Positions 7,550 through 15,846 of a stretch of 64,000 bases of DNA are shown here, piece after piece. The DNA comes from Deltaproteobacteria bacterium (GTDB lineage: Bacteria > Myxococcota_A > Polyangia > GCA-2747355 > JADLHG01), in the NCBI GenBank assembly GCA_020848905.1, contig JADLHG010000043.1:1-64000 (forward strand), read 5' to 3'. The notes under the pieces are model-generated. The model did no database searches. It saw only the letters and a program-made list of their open reading frames with translations, and had not been told where the DNA came from. The position numbers and the translations under genes are program-made. The first letter of the stretch is position 1, and the number at the start of each line of letters is the position of its first letter.

Positions 7550-8530
7550 ATGAAAGTCGTGCTCGCGCGTCCCCGGGGGGTGTGCGCCGGCGTGGATCGC
7601 GCCGTGCGGATCGTGGAGCTGGCCCTCGAACGCTTCGGCCCGCCGGTCTACGTGCGCAAGGAGATCGTGCACAACCGCTTCATCGTCGAGGACCTGCGCA
7701 AGAAGGGCGCCGTCTTCGTCGAGGAGCTGGTCGAGGTGCCGCGCGGCGGGCTGGTGATCTTCTCGGCGCACGGCGTCTCCCCCGAGGTGCCGCGCCAGGC
7801 CCAGGAGATGGGGCTCCGCGCGATCGACGCCACCTGTCCGCTCGTGGCGAAGGTGCACCACGAGGTCTTGCGCTACGTGGGCAAGGACTACCACCTGGTG
7901 CTCATCGGGCATAAGGGGCACGACGAGGTGGTGGGGACGCTGGGGCACGCGCCCGAGGAGATCACGCTGGTCGAGAACGCGGCCGACGCCGAGCGCGTGG
8001 AGCTGCCGACCGACCGGCCGATGATGGTGCTGACGCAGACCACGCTCTCGATGGACGACGCGGCGGGCACCATGGCGGTCCTCAAGCGGCGCTTCCCGAA
8101 CCTGGAGCTCCCGCCCTCGGACGACATCTGCTACGCGACGCAGAACCGGCAGAACGCGGTGAAGGAGGTCACCACCAAGGTGGACCTCGTGCTGGTCGTG
8201 GGCAGCCAGAACTCGTCGAACGCGAAGCGCCTGGTCGAGGTGGCGCAGGCGCGCGGCATCGCCGGGCAGCTCATCGACAGCGAGGCGGAGCTGCGGCCGG
8301 AGTGGCTCGCGGGGGTCTCGTCGGTGGGCGTCACGTCGGGGGCATCGACCCCCGAGGTGCTCGTGCAGCGGGTCATCGAGCGGCTGAAGGAGCTCGGCGC
8401 CACCGAGGTGGAGCTCTGCGACACGGTGGACGAGCACGTGGTCTTCACGCTGCCGGCGGAGCTCAGGGCCGCGCCGTCCCCGCTGGCGCCGACCGCCCCG
8501 TCGACGCCGACTCCACCGTCGGGGCTCTGA
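7550..8530 (+). CDS. ispH: 4-hydroxy-3-methylbut-2-enyl diphosphate reductase (LytB/IspH)
   Basis: This cytosolic [4Fe-4S] enzyme catalyses the last step of the MEP pathway, making IPP and DMAPP from HMBPP. All expected residues are visible: cluster ligands Cys12 ('GVCAGVDRA'), Cys96 ('ATCPLV') and Cys194 ('ICYATQNRQ'), His41, His74 and the proton-donor Glu126 ('GHDEVVG'). Three start-like codons run together at 7544-7552. The ATG at 7550 gives the best spacing from GGGAGG (326 aa). It overlaps or abuts the synthase gene and probably shares its transcript, placing precursor supply next to prenyl condensation. The Pro/Ala/Ser-rich C-terminal tail after about residue 305 is dispensable-looking. 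Confidence 0.97.
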   Translation: MKVVLARPRGVCAGVDRAVRIVELALERFGPPVYVRKEIVHNRFIVEDLRKKGAVFVEELVEVPRGGLVIFSAHGVSPEVPRQAQEMGLRAIDATCPLVAKVHHEVLRYVGKDYHLVLIGHKGHDEVVGTLGHAPEEITLVENAADAERVELPTDRPMMVLTQTTLSMDDAAGTMAVLKRRFPNLELPPSDDICYATQNRQNAVKEVTTKVDLVLVVGSQNSSNAKRLVEVAQARGIAGQLIDSEAELRPEWLAGVSSVGVTSGASTPEVLVQRVIERLKELGATEVELCDTVDEHVVFTLPAELRAAPSPLAPTAPSTPTPPSGL

Positions 8531-8718
8531 GGGGGGTGGTGGGCGCGATGCCGTTTGTCGAGGCCCCGGCCTCCACCGGACCGCTGGAGACTCTGGCCAC
8601 CCGCCCCTGGGATTCGACCGCCTCGGCGACCGGCGGTATCGAGCGCAACCCTGTGACATCACGATCGGCGGCCGGACCTGCTAGCGTGGCCTGCAGCGTG
8701 CATATCCCTCATTGGACC

Positions 8719-9549
8719 ATGATTACCCGTCGTCGTTTCGCCCGAGCCCTTGGGTCCTACGGGACCCGCGCGCTGGTCGTGTTGCTTTCGGGCCTGGCCG
8801 CCTGCGATGCGGGGCCCAGCCGGCGCCGAGGGGAAGCGGACGGCGCGGCGGTGGCCGAAGGCGATGGGGCTGCGAGCCAGGGCGGGCTCGACGGTGGCGT
8901 GGCGGGTGACGGGGGGTATCGCTTGCCCGTCGGAGACCTGGGCCGCGCGGCCGGCGACTCCCGCGCCAAGACCGACCAGGGTCCCGGCTGCACGCTCTCC
9001 CCCGCGGAGTACGAGGCCTCGCTCACGGCGGACTTCGCCTCGCGCGATCAACTGCCGCAGAGCCCCATCCCCAAGGCCGACTGGAACAAATACGAAGGCG
9101 GACCGTGGGCCGCGAAGTACCCCAAGCCCAAGATTCCCGCCTGCGTGGACCCCCTCCAGTGGCAGCGGGACCGCGCGGTGGCCGTGGCGAAGAAGTACGT
9201 CGGGAAAGTGCCGTACATGCACGCGCACATCCCGGCCTTCGGCGGGCTCGACTGCTCGAACTTCACCTCGTGGGTCTACAACTACGGGCTCGGCATCCAG
9301 TTCGATTCGGGGGTGGCGAACCAGGGGGAGACCGTGGGGCGCAAGCTCGGGGCCAAGGAGGCGCTGAAGGCCGGCGACCTGCTCTTCTTCTCCGCGACCG
9401 CCGGCGGCCCCTCCACGCACTCGGCGGTCTTCGTCGAGGGAGACAAGTTCATCCACTCGAATCCTACCCCGCAGAACGGCGTGCAGAACGGCACCCTGAC
9501 CGACTGGTACAAGGACAAGTACACGCACGCGCGGCGGATCGTGGAGTAG
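8719..9549 (+). CDS. NlpC/P60-family lipoprotein (putative peptidoglycan endopeptidase)
   Basis: This is a 276-residue lipoprotein: an Arg-rich N-terminus, hydrophobic core and lipobox 'LAAC' (Cys29), then an Asp/Gly/Ala linker to about residue 90. The C-terminal half is a cysteine peptidase of the NlpC/P60 fold with catalytic Cys179 ('GGLDCSNFTSWVY'), His234 ('STHSAVFV') and third residue His246 ('KFIHSNP'). Such enzymes cut cell-wall peptides, usually gamma-D-Glu-diaminopimelate. It heads an exported-protein block that runs to 15.8 kb. The start ATG follows an only weakly purine-rich sequence. Confidence 0.85.
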   Translation: MITRRRFARALGSYGTRALVVLLSGLAACDAGPSRRRGEADGAAVAEGDGAASQGGLDGGVAGDGGYRLPVGDLGRAAGDSRAKTDQGPGCTLSPAEYEASLTADFASRDQLPQSPIPKADWNKYEGGPWAAKYPKPKIPACVDPLQWQRDRAVAVAKKYVGKVPYMHAHIPAFGGLDCSNFTSWVYNYGLGIQFDSGVANQGETVGRKLGAKEALKAGDLLFFSATAGGPSTHSAVFVEGDKFIHSNPTPQNGVQNGTLTDWYKDKYTHARRIVE

Positions 9550-9729
9550 CGCGAAGGTCCTTTCCGGCCAGGGGTGGCCGATCTGGTCGCCCCCCCTCCT
9601 CTCCGAAGGTCAGTCGGCTTTTCGTTCGCAGTCGGGTCCGTCGCAAGAGTATTTCCGGCGCGTTAGCTCATGGTCCGGAGCTTGCTCATCCGGCTTTCGG
9701 ACCCGCTGGTCCGACAGTCGGAGATGACC

Positions 9730-11034
9730 ATGACGATGCAACCTTCGCGCGGCCTGAGGCTCTGGGCCGCGCTGTTCCTCTTCGTCGCCGGTGGCGAAGG
9801 TTCGGCGGCGGCACGCCAGGGAGCCCGCGACCTCGGGCCGGCGGGGACCGAAACGCGGCCCCTCGAAGCGCAGACCTACTACCAGCTGAAGCGGCGGACC
9901 GTGGAGGAGGGCAAGCAGGGCGCGCTGAAGCGAGAGCGCCGGCGGCTCACGCCCCGCTTCGCCCACACCCCCTATCGGAAGCCCGAATGGGAGCAGCACC
10001 TCGTGCTGGACCGCAGCGGCGGGGCGGAGGGCTACCGCGTCGCAAAGGTCATCCCGACGGAGAATCTCACCGAGGAGCAGCAGGAGGTGCTGCGGCTGGT
10101 GAACCTCGCGCGTCGCAAGGGCTCCAAGGCCGACCAGCAGGCCGCTGATGGGATCCGCTTCCGCGAGCTCCCCTATCGGCTGGATCAGCGCTTCGAAGGA
10201 ACCGACGTGCGTGCGGCGATCACCGCGGCGAAGGCCCTCGAGAAGCAGGGCGTACGTCTCACGCCGGCCGCCATTCAGACCGAGAACTCTTCGGCCTGGC
10301 TCTACCTCGTCACGCTTTCGAGGGCGTTCTCCCGCGTCGCGTTCTCCTACGCGAAGGACCCCGAAAAGCAGCTCCGCGGGGGCAGGCTGCACGAATACGC
10401 CGCCGCGACGCGCGCCGACGAGCGGGCCCTCGCCCCCTACGCGAAGAAGATCGCGTCGGCCTTCACGCCCCGGCAGTCTGTCGAGCTGCTCTATGCGCTC
10501 GTGGACAAGACCTACGATCCGTCGAGCTACTGGGAGCCGCTCACTGGCGACGTCACCGCCGTGGTGTCGACGCTCTTCAACGTGAACCAGCTCGCCGAGA
10601 GGCAGGCCCTGATCCTCGGCCACGTGCGGGGACGCCTGCGGACGGCGATCCGGACCATGGACGCCGCGCTCCTGCGCCAGGCGGCGCAGCCGCAGGCCGA
10701 GGGGATCGCCGCCGAGGTGACCCAGGCGCAGACCGCGCTCCTGCGGACCCTCTGGGTGGCGCGGAACACGGCCCGCGTGGCCGACGAAGTGCTGAGCAAC
10801 CGGGGAGGGAACGGCGACGGGAAGTACTTCGAAGAGGCGTCCGACGCCTTCTACCAGCTCACCGAGAGGCTGCCGGGGTCTGTGCAAGCGCGCAGAGAGC
10901 GTCTCGACCGGCGGCAGGCCGGGCCGGGCGCGGCTGCCGGGGACCAGGTCGCAACCCCGACGGGTGCGCAGACGCTGGCCGCGGAGTACGCCCAGCTCCT
11001 CGCGCGGATCGCGCCGCGGCCGGCCGGCGACTGA
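9730..11034 (+). CDS. Exported helical protein of unknown family, paralogue 1 of a tandem pair
   Basis: The product is about 434 residues. Three ATGs lie in six codons; 9730 is best spaced from GGAG (9720-9723). A signal peptide ('LRLWAALFLFVAGG') precedes a Lys/Arg-rich, mostly helical protein. The central part matches the next gene closely, for example 'DQRFEGTDVRAAI', 'GVRLTPAAIQTENS', 'KDPEKQLRGG', 'RTLWVARNTARVADEVL' and 'GDGKYF'. No enzyme motif or heme/metal motif was seen. Function is unknown. The pair sits between a peptidoglycan hydrolase-like lipoprotein and glycoside hydrolase-like lipoproteins, hinting at an envelope role (inference only). Confidence 0.75.
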   Translation: MTMQPSRGLRLWAALFLFVAGGEGSAAARQGARDLGPAGTETRPLEAQTYYQLKRRTVEEGKQGALKRERRRLTPRFAHTPYRKPEWEQHLVLDRSGGAEGYRVAKVIPTENLTEEQQEVLRLVNLARRKGSKADQQAADGIRFRELPYRLDQRFEGTDVRAAITAAKALEKQGVRLTPAAIQTENSSAWLYLVTLSRAFSRVAFSYAKDPEKQLRGGRLHEYAAATRADERALAPYAKKIASAFTPRQSVELLYALVDKTYDPSSYWEPLTGDVTAVVSTLFNVNQLAERQALILGHVRGRLRTAIRTMDAALLRQAAQPQAEGIAAEVTQAQTALLRTLWVARNTARVADEVLSNRGGNGDGKYFEEASDAFYQLTERLPGSVQARRERLDRRQAGPGAAAGDQVATPTGAQTLAAEYAQLLARIAPRPAGD

Positions 11035-11098
11035 GCCGTACGAATTCCAAACTAGCGGAGGCCATCCCGCGGTGCGGGCCCGGGCCTTGGAGGATCTC

Positions 11099-12496
11099 AT
11101 GACCACCTATCGTTCGCGCGGCCTCGTGCTCTCGGCGGCGCTCCTCACCATCGCCACGCTGGGGCTCACCCCCGCCCTGGCCTTCAAGGGACACAAGCGG
11201 GTCACTTCCGACGGGCGTCGCCTGCGCGGCGACCTCGAGAAGCGCGCCGGAGACCGCGCGGTCGGTCGGGCCCTGATGCGCGAGCGCATCGCCGCGCGTC
11301 GAGGCAGCGTTGCACCCGAGGTCATCGCGCAGCTCGAGCCGAACCAGCTCTTCGACGCGACGGAGAAGCTGAAGGACGACGGGGCCGCGCGGGCCCGCCT
11401 CCAGCAGCGCCGTCGTCGTACCCCCGTGCTCGAGGGAGAGGCGTACGGCCAGGCAGAGTGGCAGAAGCATTTCGTGCTGGTCGAGAGCCTCGACGGGTAT
11501 CGCGTGGCCAAGGCGATCCCGAAGACGGGCCTGAGCGCGGACCAGCAGGAGCTCGCCACGCTCGTGCAGCATGGGCGCAAGGGCCCCGACAACGTCCGCG
11601 CCGCGGCCGAGGGAGTGCGTTTCCGCCACCTGCCGTACCTCGTCGATCAGCGCTTCGTGGGGACCGAGGTGCGCGGGACGCTGAACGCGCTGAAGGCGCT
11701 CGAGGCGCAGGGCGTGCGGCTCACTCCGGAGGCAATCCAGACCGATCGCTCCCAGGCCTGGCTCTACCTGCACACCCTGGCTCAGGCCGTCTGGCCGATG
11801 GTCCATTCCACCGCGAAGGACCCCATGCGGCAGCTTCGCGGTGGGCACGCCTACGAGTACGTGCCCTTCACCAAAGCCGACGAGCGGGCGGTCGCGCCGT
11901 ATCTGGCCAAGGTGGCGGAGGCCTTCGGTCCGCGGCAGACCACCGAGTACCTCTATCGCACCGTCGACGCGACGTACCGCTCCGGGAGCCACTGGGAGAG
12001 CGTGGACAACGACGTGGAGCGGGTGGTCACCAGCCTGCTCTGGGCCAACCGCGTGGGCGAGAAGCCGCAGGTCGTGATCGGAGCGATGCGCGAGCGGGTG
12101 GTCTCGGCGATCCAGGCGGTCGACGCGGCGCTCTCGCGCAAGGCGCGGCATCCGCGCCACGAAGGGATCGCGACCGAGGTGCAGCAGGCGATCACGAAGC
12201 TCGAGCGCACGCTCTGGGCGGCGCGCAACACCTTCCGCGTGGCAGACGAGCTCCTGACGCCGGGGGGCCGACAGGGCGACGGGAAGTACTTCCGTCGGCA
12301 CAAGGAAGCGGTGCGGAGGCTCGAGGAGCTCTTGCCAGGAGCCGGTCGCGAGCGCGTGGCGCTCTTCGCCGCGAAGCCCGGCGAGGGCGGGACCCGCAAC
12401 CAGGAGCAGCTCCGGGCGCTCCTGCCCGAGAAGACGCTCGTCGAGCAGGGCGCGAAGTTCCTGGAGGTCCTGTCGTCGCCAGCGGGTGGCCGGTAG
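11099..12496 (+). CDS. Exported helical protein of unknown family, paralogue 2 of a tandem pair
   Basis: The product is 465 residues, starting at ATG 11099 after GGAGGA. The signal peptide is 'LVLSAALLTIATLGLTPALA'. The body repeats the landmarks of the upstream paralogue: 'DQRFVGTEVRGTL', 'GVRLTPEAIQTDRS', 'KDPMRQLRGG', 'RTLWAARNTFRVADELL' and 'GDGKYF'. It differs by a longer basic N-terminal region after the signal and a C-terminal extension. Conserved Lys/Arg/Trp pairs and strong helix propensity are evident, but there are no Cys and no catalytic motif. The two genes clearly arose by tandem duplication and have diverged to roughly half identity by eye. Confidence 0.78.
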   Translation: MTTYRSRGLVLSAALLTIATLGLTPALAFKGHKRVTSDGRRLRGDLEKRAGDRAVGRALMRERIAARRGSVAPEVIAQLEPNQLFDATEKLKDDGAARARLQQRRRRTPVLEGEAYGQAEWQKHFVLVESLDGYRVAKAIPKTGLSADQQELATLVQHGRKGPDNVRAAAEGVRFRHLPYLVDQRFVGTEVRGTLNALKALEAQGVRLTPEAIQTDRSQAWLYLHTLAQAVWPMVHSTAKDPMRQLRGGHAYEYVPFTKADERAVAPYLAKVAEAFGPRQTTEYLYRTVDATYRSGSHWESVDNDVERVVTSLLWANRVGEKPQVVIGAMRERVVSAIQAVDAALSRKARHPRHEGIATEVQQAITKLERTLWAARNTFRVADELLTPGGRQGDGKYFRRHKEAVRRLEELLPGAGRERVALFAAKPGEGGTRNQEQLRALLPEKTLVEQGAKFLEVLSSPAGGR

Positions 12497-12556
12497 ACGA
12501 ATATCGCGCGGAGCCGCAGCCGCAGCGGGCGGCCCGCCAGGTCTGAGGAGGACGGG

Positions 12557-13120
12557 ATGCGTCGGAGAGCGAGCAGGTGGATTCGGGGCAGCATCGGACT
12601 CTCGTTCGGCGCGCTGCTGGCGAGCGTCGCGGGCGACGCAACGGCGGAGCAGAGGCCGGGTCACCCGGCGGCGGTGGGCGCGACCCCCGAGCTGCGCCGC
12701 GTCTTTCGCAACCCGTCGAGCGAGCAGATGCGAGGCCTGCTGACGCAGGTGCGCCGCGTGGCCGTGGTGGGGCTCTCCGACCGACCGGAACGGCCGAGCT
12801 TCCACGTGGCCGAGTACCTGCGCGCGCAGGGCTACGAGGTGATCCCCGTGAACCCGACGCTGCGCGAGTGGCAGGGGCTGCGCTGCTACGCCTCGCTGCG
12901 GGACGTTCCCGGGGCGATCGACCTCGTGAACGTCTTCCGCCGCAGCGCCGAGGTGGGGCCGATCGTGGAGGAGGCCATCGCCGTGGGGGCGCGCAGCTTG
13001 TGGATGCAGCTCGGCGTGGCCAATACCGAGGCGGCGCTCCGGGCGCAGGCCGCGGGGCTGACGGTGGTCGAGAACCGCTGCATCCTGGTCGAGCACCAGC
13101 GACACTTCGGGCCCCAATGA
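12557..13120 (+). CDS. CoA-binding (YccU-like Rossmann) domain protein with an apparent signal peptide
   Basis: From about residue 60 the 187-residue product is a classic small CoA-binding domain: 'VRRVAVVGLSDRPERPSF', 'YLRAQGYEVIPVNPT', 'DLVNVFRRSAEV' and 'LWMQLGVANTEA' end with 'VVENRCILVEHQR'. Homologues are cytoplasmic. Here an N-terminus of basic residues and 'GSIGLSFGALLASVAG' looks like a signal peptide, and the Shine-Dalgarno GAGGAGGA sits exactly before this long start (12557). A shorter start within the frame would give the normal cytosolic form. Its stop overlaps the next lipoprotein gene (ATGA), so it belongs to the exported block. Confidence 0.82.
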   Translation: MRRRASRWIRGSIGLSFGALLASVAGDATAEQRPGHPAAVGATPELRRVFRNPSSEQMRGLLTQVRRVAVVGLSDRPERPSFHVAEYLRAQGYEVIPVNPTLREWQGLRCYASLRDVPGAIDLVNVFRRSAEVGPIVEEAIAVGARSLWMQLGVANTEAALRAQAAGLTVVENRCILVEHQRHFGPQ

Positions 13121-14433
13121 TTGGTGCTTCCCCGCGGGCGAGGCTGGGCGCGCTGCTGCTCGGGGCGCTCGCGGCGTGCTCCCAGACGCCGAGCGTTCGC
13201 TCGACCGACGGTCCGGCCGGTGCGGGCGATCTCGCGAGCACCGAGCTCGGTTCGCGCCGCGACGGACCGGTTGCCGGGAGCGACGGGGCGGGAGGCGACG
13301 GGCCCCGCTCGGATGGGCCCCGGGGAGACAGCGCGACGAAAGACGGCGCGGGCCCGCGGGACGGGAGCGCGGGCAGCTCCAGCGCGGCGGCCCTGGCCAA
13401 GAAGCTCGGCCGACCGGCGCGGTTTCTCGTCGGCATGGGCAACGACCTGGACGCCGATCACAACAAGGACGGCGCCTACACCCTCGGCGTGACGCTCGAC
13501 CTGCACTACTGCTACCTCACGGGGTTGAAGGGGCAGGGCGGGTGGCCCGACTGGAACGCGAACGGCGGCTTCGTGGACCTCATGGCCAGCACCGCCAGGG
13601 CCCACGGCGTGGTGCCCATGTTCTCGCTCTACGGCATGGCGGCCGCGGGGGAGGGGAACCTCTCCTCGCTCGCGAACGACGGCTACATGAAGGCCTACTG
13701 GGAGAGCGCGCGCCTGCTCTTCCAGCGGCTCGGCGCCTTCGGACAGCCGGCGGTCGTGCACTTCGAAGCGGACTTCTGGGGCTTCGCCCAGCAGAAGGCC
13801 CCGGGGGGCGATCCGACGAAGGTGGCGGCCAAGGTCGGGGCCTTCGCCTCGGAGTGCTCGGCGCTGCCGGCGACGCTCGTGGGCGTGGGCCGGTGTCTGG
13901 TGAAGCTCGCGCGCACCTACGCGCCGAAGACCGTCGTGGGCTTTCACGCCTCGCGCTGGGCCGGCACCGCGACGGCGATCGCGACCTTTCTGACGCAGGT
14001 GGGCGCGGGCGAAGCGGACCTGGTGGTGATCGAGACGCTGGACCGGGACGCGGGCTGCTTCGAGGCGCACGTGGACCCGAACTGCCAGCGCAACGACGGG
14101 CCCTGGTACTGGGACGCCACCAACAAGACGAGCCCCAACTTCGCCGAGCACCTGGCCTGGGCGAAGTCCATCTCGCAGGGGGTGGGCAAGCCGCTGCTCT
14201 GGTGGCAGATGCCCTTCGGCGTGCCGAGCGCGACCCCCGGCGGCAGCGCCGGGCGCTACCGGGACAACCGCGTGAAGTACCTGTTCGACCACGTGCCCGA
14301 GTTCGTGGCGGCGGGGGGCGTGGGGGCGACCTTCGGTGTGGGGGCGGGCAACCAGACCTACATCACCACCGACGGCGGCCAGTTCAAGGCGGCCGTGACC
14401 AAGTACTTCGCGGCCCCGACGCCCCTGCCGTAG
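13117..14433 (+). CDS. Lipoprotein with a TIM-barrel/glycoside hydrolase-like domain, function unknown
   Basis: The product is 438 residues starting at ATG 13117, overlapping the preceding stop by 4 bp. The signal 'GALLLGALAAC' has its lipobox at about residue 21, and a long Asp/Gly/Arg/Ser linker reaches to about residue 95. The remainder reads like an (alpha/beta)8 barrel: 'RFLVGMGNDLD', 'LHYCYLTG', 'GVVPMFSLYGM', 'VVHFEADFWGF' (Glu at a strand end), 'VVIETLDRDAGC' (second acid) and 'PLLWWQMPFG'. Paired acids at strand ends suggest a carbohydrate-active enzyme, but no known family signature was recognised. The next gene is a GH3 lipoprotein. Confidence 0.7.
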   Translation: MIGASPRARLGALLLGALAACSQTPSVRSTDGPAGAGDLASTELGSRRDGPVAGSDGAGGDGPRSDGPRGDSATKDGAGPRDGSAGSSSAAALAKKLGRPARFLVGMGNDLDADHNKDGAYTLGVTLDLHYCYLTGLKGQGGWPDWNANGGFVDLMASTARAHGVVPMFSLYGMAAAGEGNLSSLANDGYMKAYWESARLLFQRLGAFGQPAVVHFEADFWGFAQQKAPGGDPTKVAAKVGAFASECSALPATLVGVGRCLVKLARTYAPKTVVGFHASRWAGTATAIATFLTQVGAGEADLVVIETLDRDAGCFEAHVDPNCQRNDGPWYWDATNKTSPNFAEHLAWAKSISQGVGKPLLWWQMPFGVPSATPGGSAGRYRDNRVKYLFDHVPEFVAAGGVGATFGVGAGNQTYITTDGGQFKAAVTKYFAAPTPLP

Positions 14434-14492
14434 CGGCGGCGCGAGGTCCGGAGCGGCTTGCGCGGCGCGCGGGGCCACAGTAAGCAAAGGCC

Positions 14493-15833
14493 ATGCGCCA
14501 CGTTCTGCCGCTTCTCGCGGTCTGCCTCGGGAGCTCGCTCACGACGTTCGGCTCGGGGTGCTCGTCACCGCCGGCGTCGTCGGTGGACGGCGCAGTCGCC
14601 GACGCCGCGTCCCCGATTTCGGACGGCCGCGTCGATGCGCCGCCTCCTTCGGCCGAGCTCGGGCCGCGCCTGGACGGAAGCGACCCGCTCGCGGCCTTCA
14701 TCCAGCGGCTCACGCCCAGGCAGCGGGTGGGGCAGCTCCTCTTTGCCCGCTATGCCGCGAGCTGTGCGCAGATCGCCGAGCTTCAGCCGGGTGGCGTGGT
14801 CTACCACGGCAGCGACGTGACCACCGAGGGAGCGCTCCGTCAGGCCAACCTGGCGCTGCAGCGCTGCGCGCAGACGAACGGCCTGAGCGCGGCCGTCTTC
14901 GCCTCCACGAACCACGAAGGGGGGCGCGTGCATTACTTCGAGGCGCCGTCGCAGGTCACGCGCTTTCCCTCGGCCAAGCTGCAGTGCGATCGGGGGACGG
15001 ATTACGTCTACCAGGTCTCGCGCGCGCAGGCGGAGGAGCTCCTCTATACGGGGATCGACGTGACGCTCGGGCCCGACGCCGACGTGCTCGTGGTGGGGAG
15101 CAACGTGATCGGGGACCGCGCCTACGCGTCCGATCCGAAGCGCGCCGCCGATTGCGTGACGGCGGCGTTGCGCGGCTACCACGAGGGGAAGGTCCTGACC
15201 ACGCTCAAGCACTTCCCGGGGCACGGCGGAACGGCGTCGGACACGCACCTCGGCCTGGCCGTGGACCCGAGCAGCGTCGCGGCGCTCGAGCAGACGCACC
15301 TCGTGCCCTTCTGGCAGGGGCTCAGGCAGAGTCCCCAGGCGGCCTTCGTGATGGTGAGTCACGTGGTCTATCGAGCGATCGACCCGAGCTGGCCCGCGAC
15401 GCTCTCGCCCGCGGTCGTCGCGCTGCTCCGGGGCCGGCAGGACCCGCGCTTCGCCGGGGTGACGGTCACCGACGATCTCAACATGCAGGCCATCACGCGC
15501 TACTGGCCGCTCGAGCAGGCCGCGGCGCTCTCGCTCCTCGCCGGGGCCGACATGCTGATGACGGGCACCGTCGTGGACGCGGTGAAGGCGCGCGACCTGC
15601 TCGTCAAGGCCTGGGACGGCGGGCTCGAGCTGAACGTGAAGGATCTGACGGGCGCGAGCCGCGTGGTCAAGGCCACGGCCCAGGAGGTGCAGACCCGCGT
15701 GAACGACGCGCTCGCGCGCATCCTGGCGGTGAAGCAGCGGGCGGGGCTCCTCGACCTGCCCGCGGCGATCCAGCGCCTCGAGCAGGCGCCCGTACCCGAC
15801 TGGGCGGCGCACCGCAAGCTGGCGACGCAATAG
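14493..15833 (+). CDS. Glycoside hydrolase family 3 lipoprotein (NagZ-like beta-N-acetylhexosaminidase)
   Basis: The 446-residue lipoprotein has a signal ending 'GSGC' and an Asp/Ala/Pro linker to about residue 60. The GH3 barrel follows: 'LTPRQRVGQLLFA', 'STNHEGGRVHYF' (usual Gln before Glu replaced by His), 'GPDADVLV', 'LKHFPGHGGTASDTH' and the nucleophile region 'VTVTDDLNMQAI' (Asp327/Asp328). The KHFPGHG loop and the Asp-x-His pair are typical of NagZ-type enzymes that trim GlcNAc from cell-wall fragments. NagZ is normally cytosolic, so a lipid-anchored copy would act in the periplasm or outside. The upstream barrel lipoprotein and NlpC/P60 gene fit murein processing. Confidence 0.85.
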   Translation: MRHVLPLLAVCLGSSLTTFGSGCSSPPASSVDGAVADAASPISDGRVDAPPPSAELGPRLDGSDPLAAFIQRLTPRQRVGQLLFARYAASCAQIAELQPGGVVYHGSDVTTEGALRQANLALQRCAQTNGLSAAVFASTNHEGGRVHYFEAPSQVTRFPSAKLQCDRGTDYVYQVSRAQAEELLYTGIDVTLGPDADVLVVGSNVIGDRAYASDPKRAADCVTAALRGYHEGKVLTTLKHFPGHGGTASDTHLGLAVDPSSVAALEQTHLVPFWQGLRQSPQAAFVMVSHVVYRAIDPSWPATLSPAVVALLRGRQDPRFAGVTVTDDLNMQAITRYWPLEQAAALSLLAGADMLMTGTVVDAVKARDLLVKAWDGGLELNVKDLTGASRVVKATAQEVQTRVNDALARILAVKQRAGLLDLPAAIQRLEQAPVPDWAAHRKLATQ

Positions 15834-15846
15834 ATTTACCTTCGCG

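Noticed and set aside
12557-12730. Cytosolic start for the CoA-binding protein near residue 58
   Set aside because: No Shine-Dalgarno there, whereas 12557 has GAGGAGGA. Kept as an alternative only.
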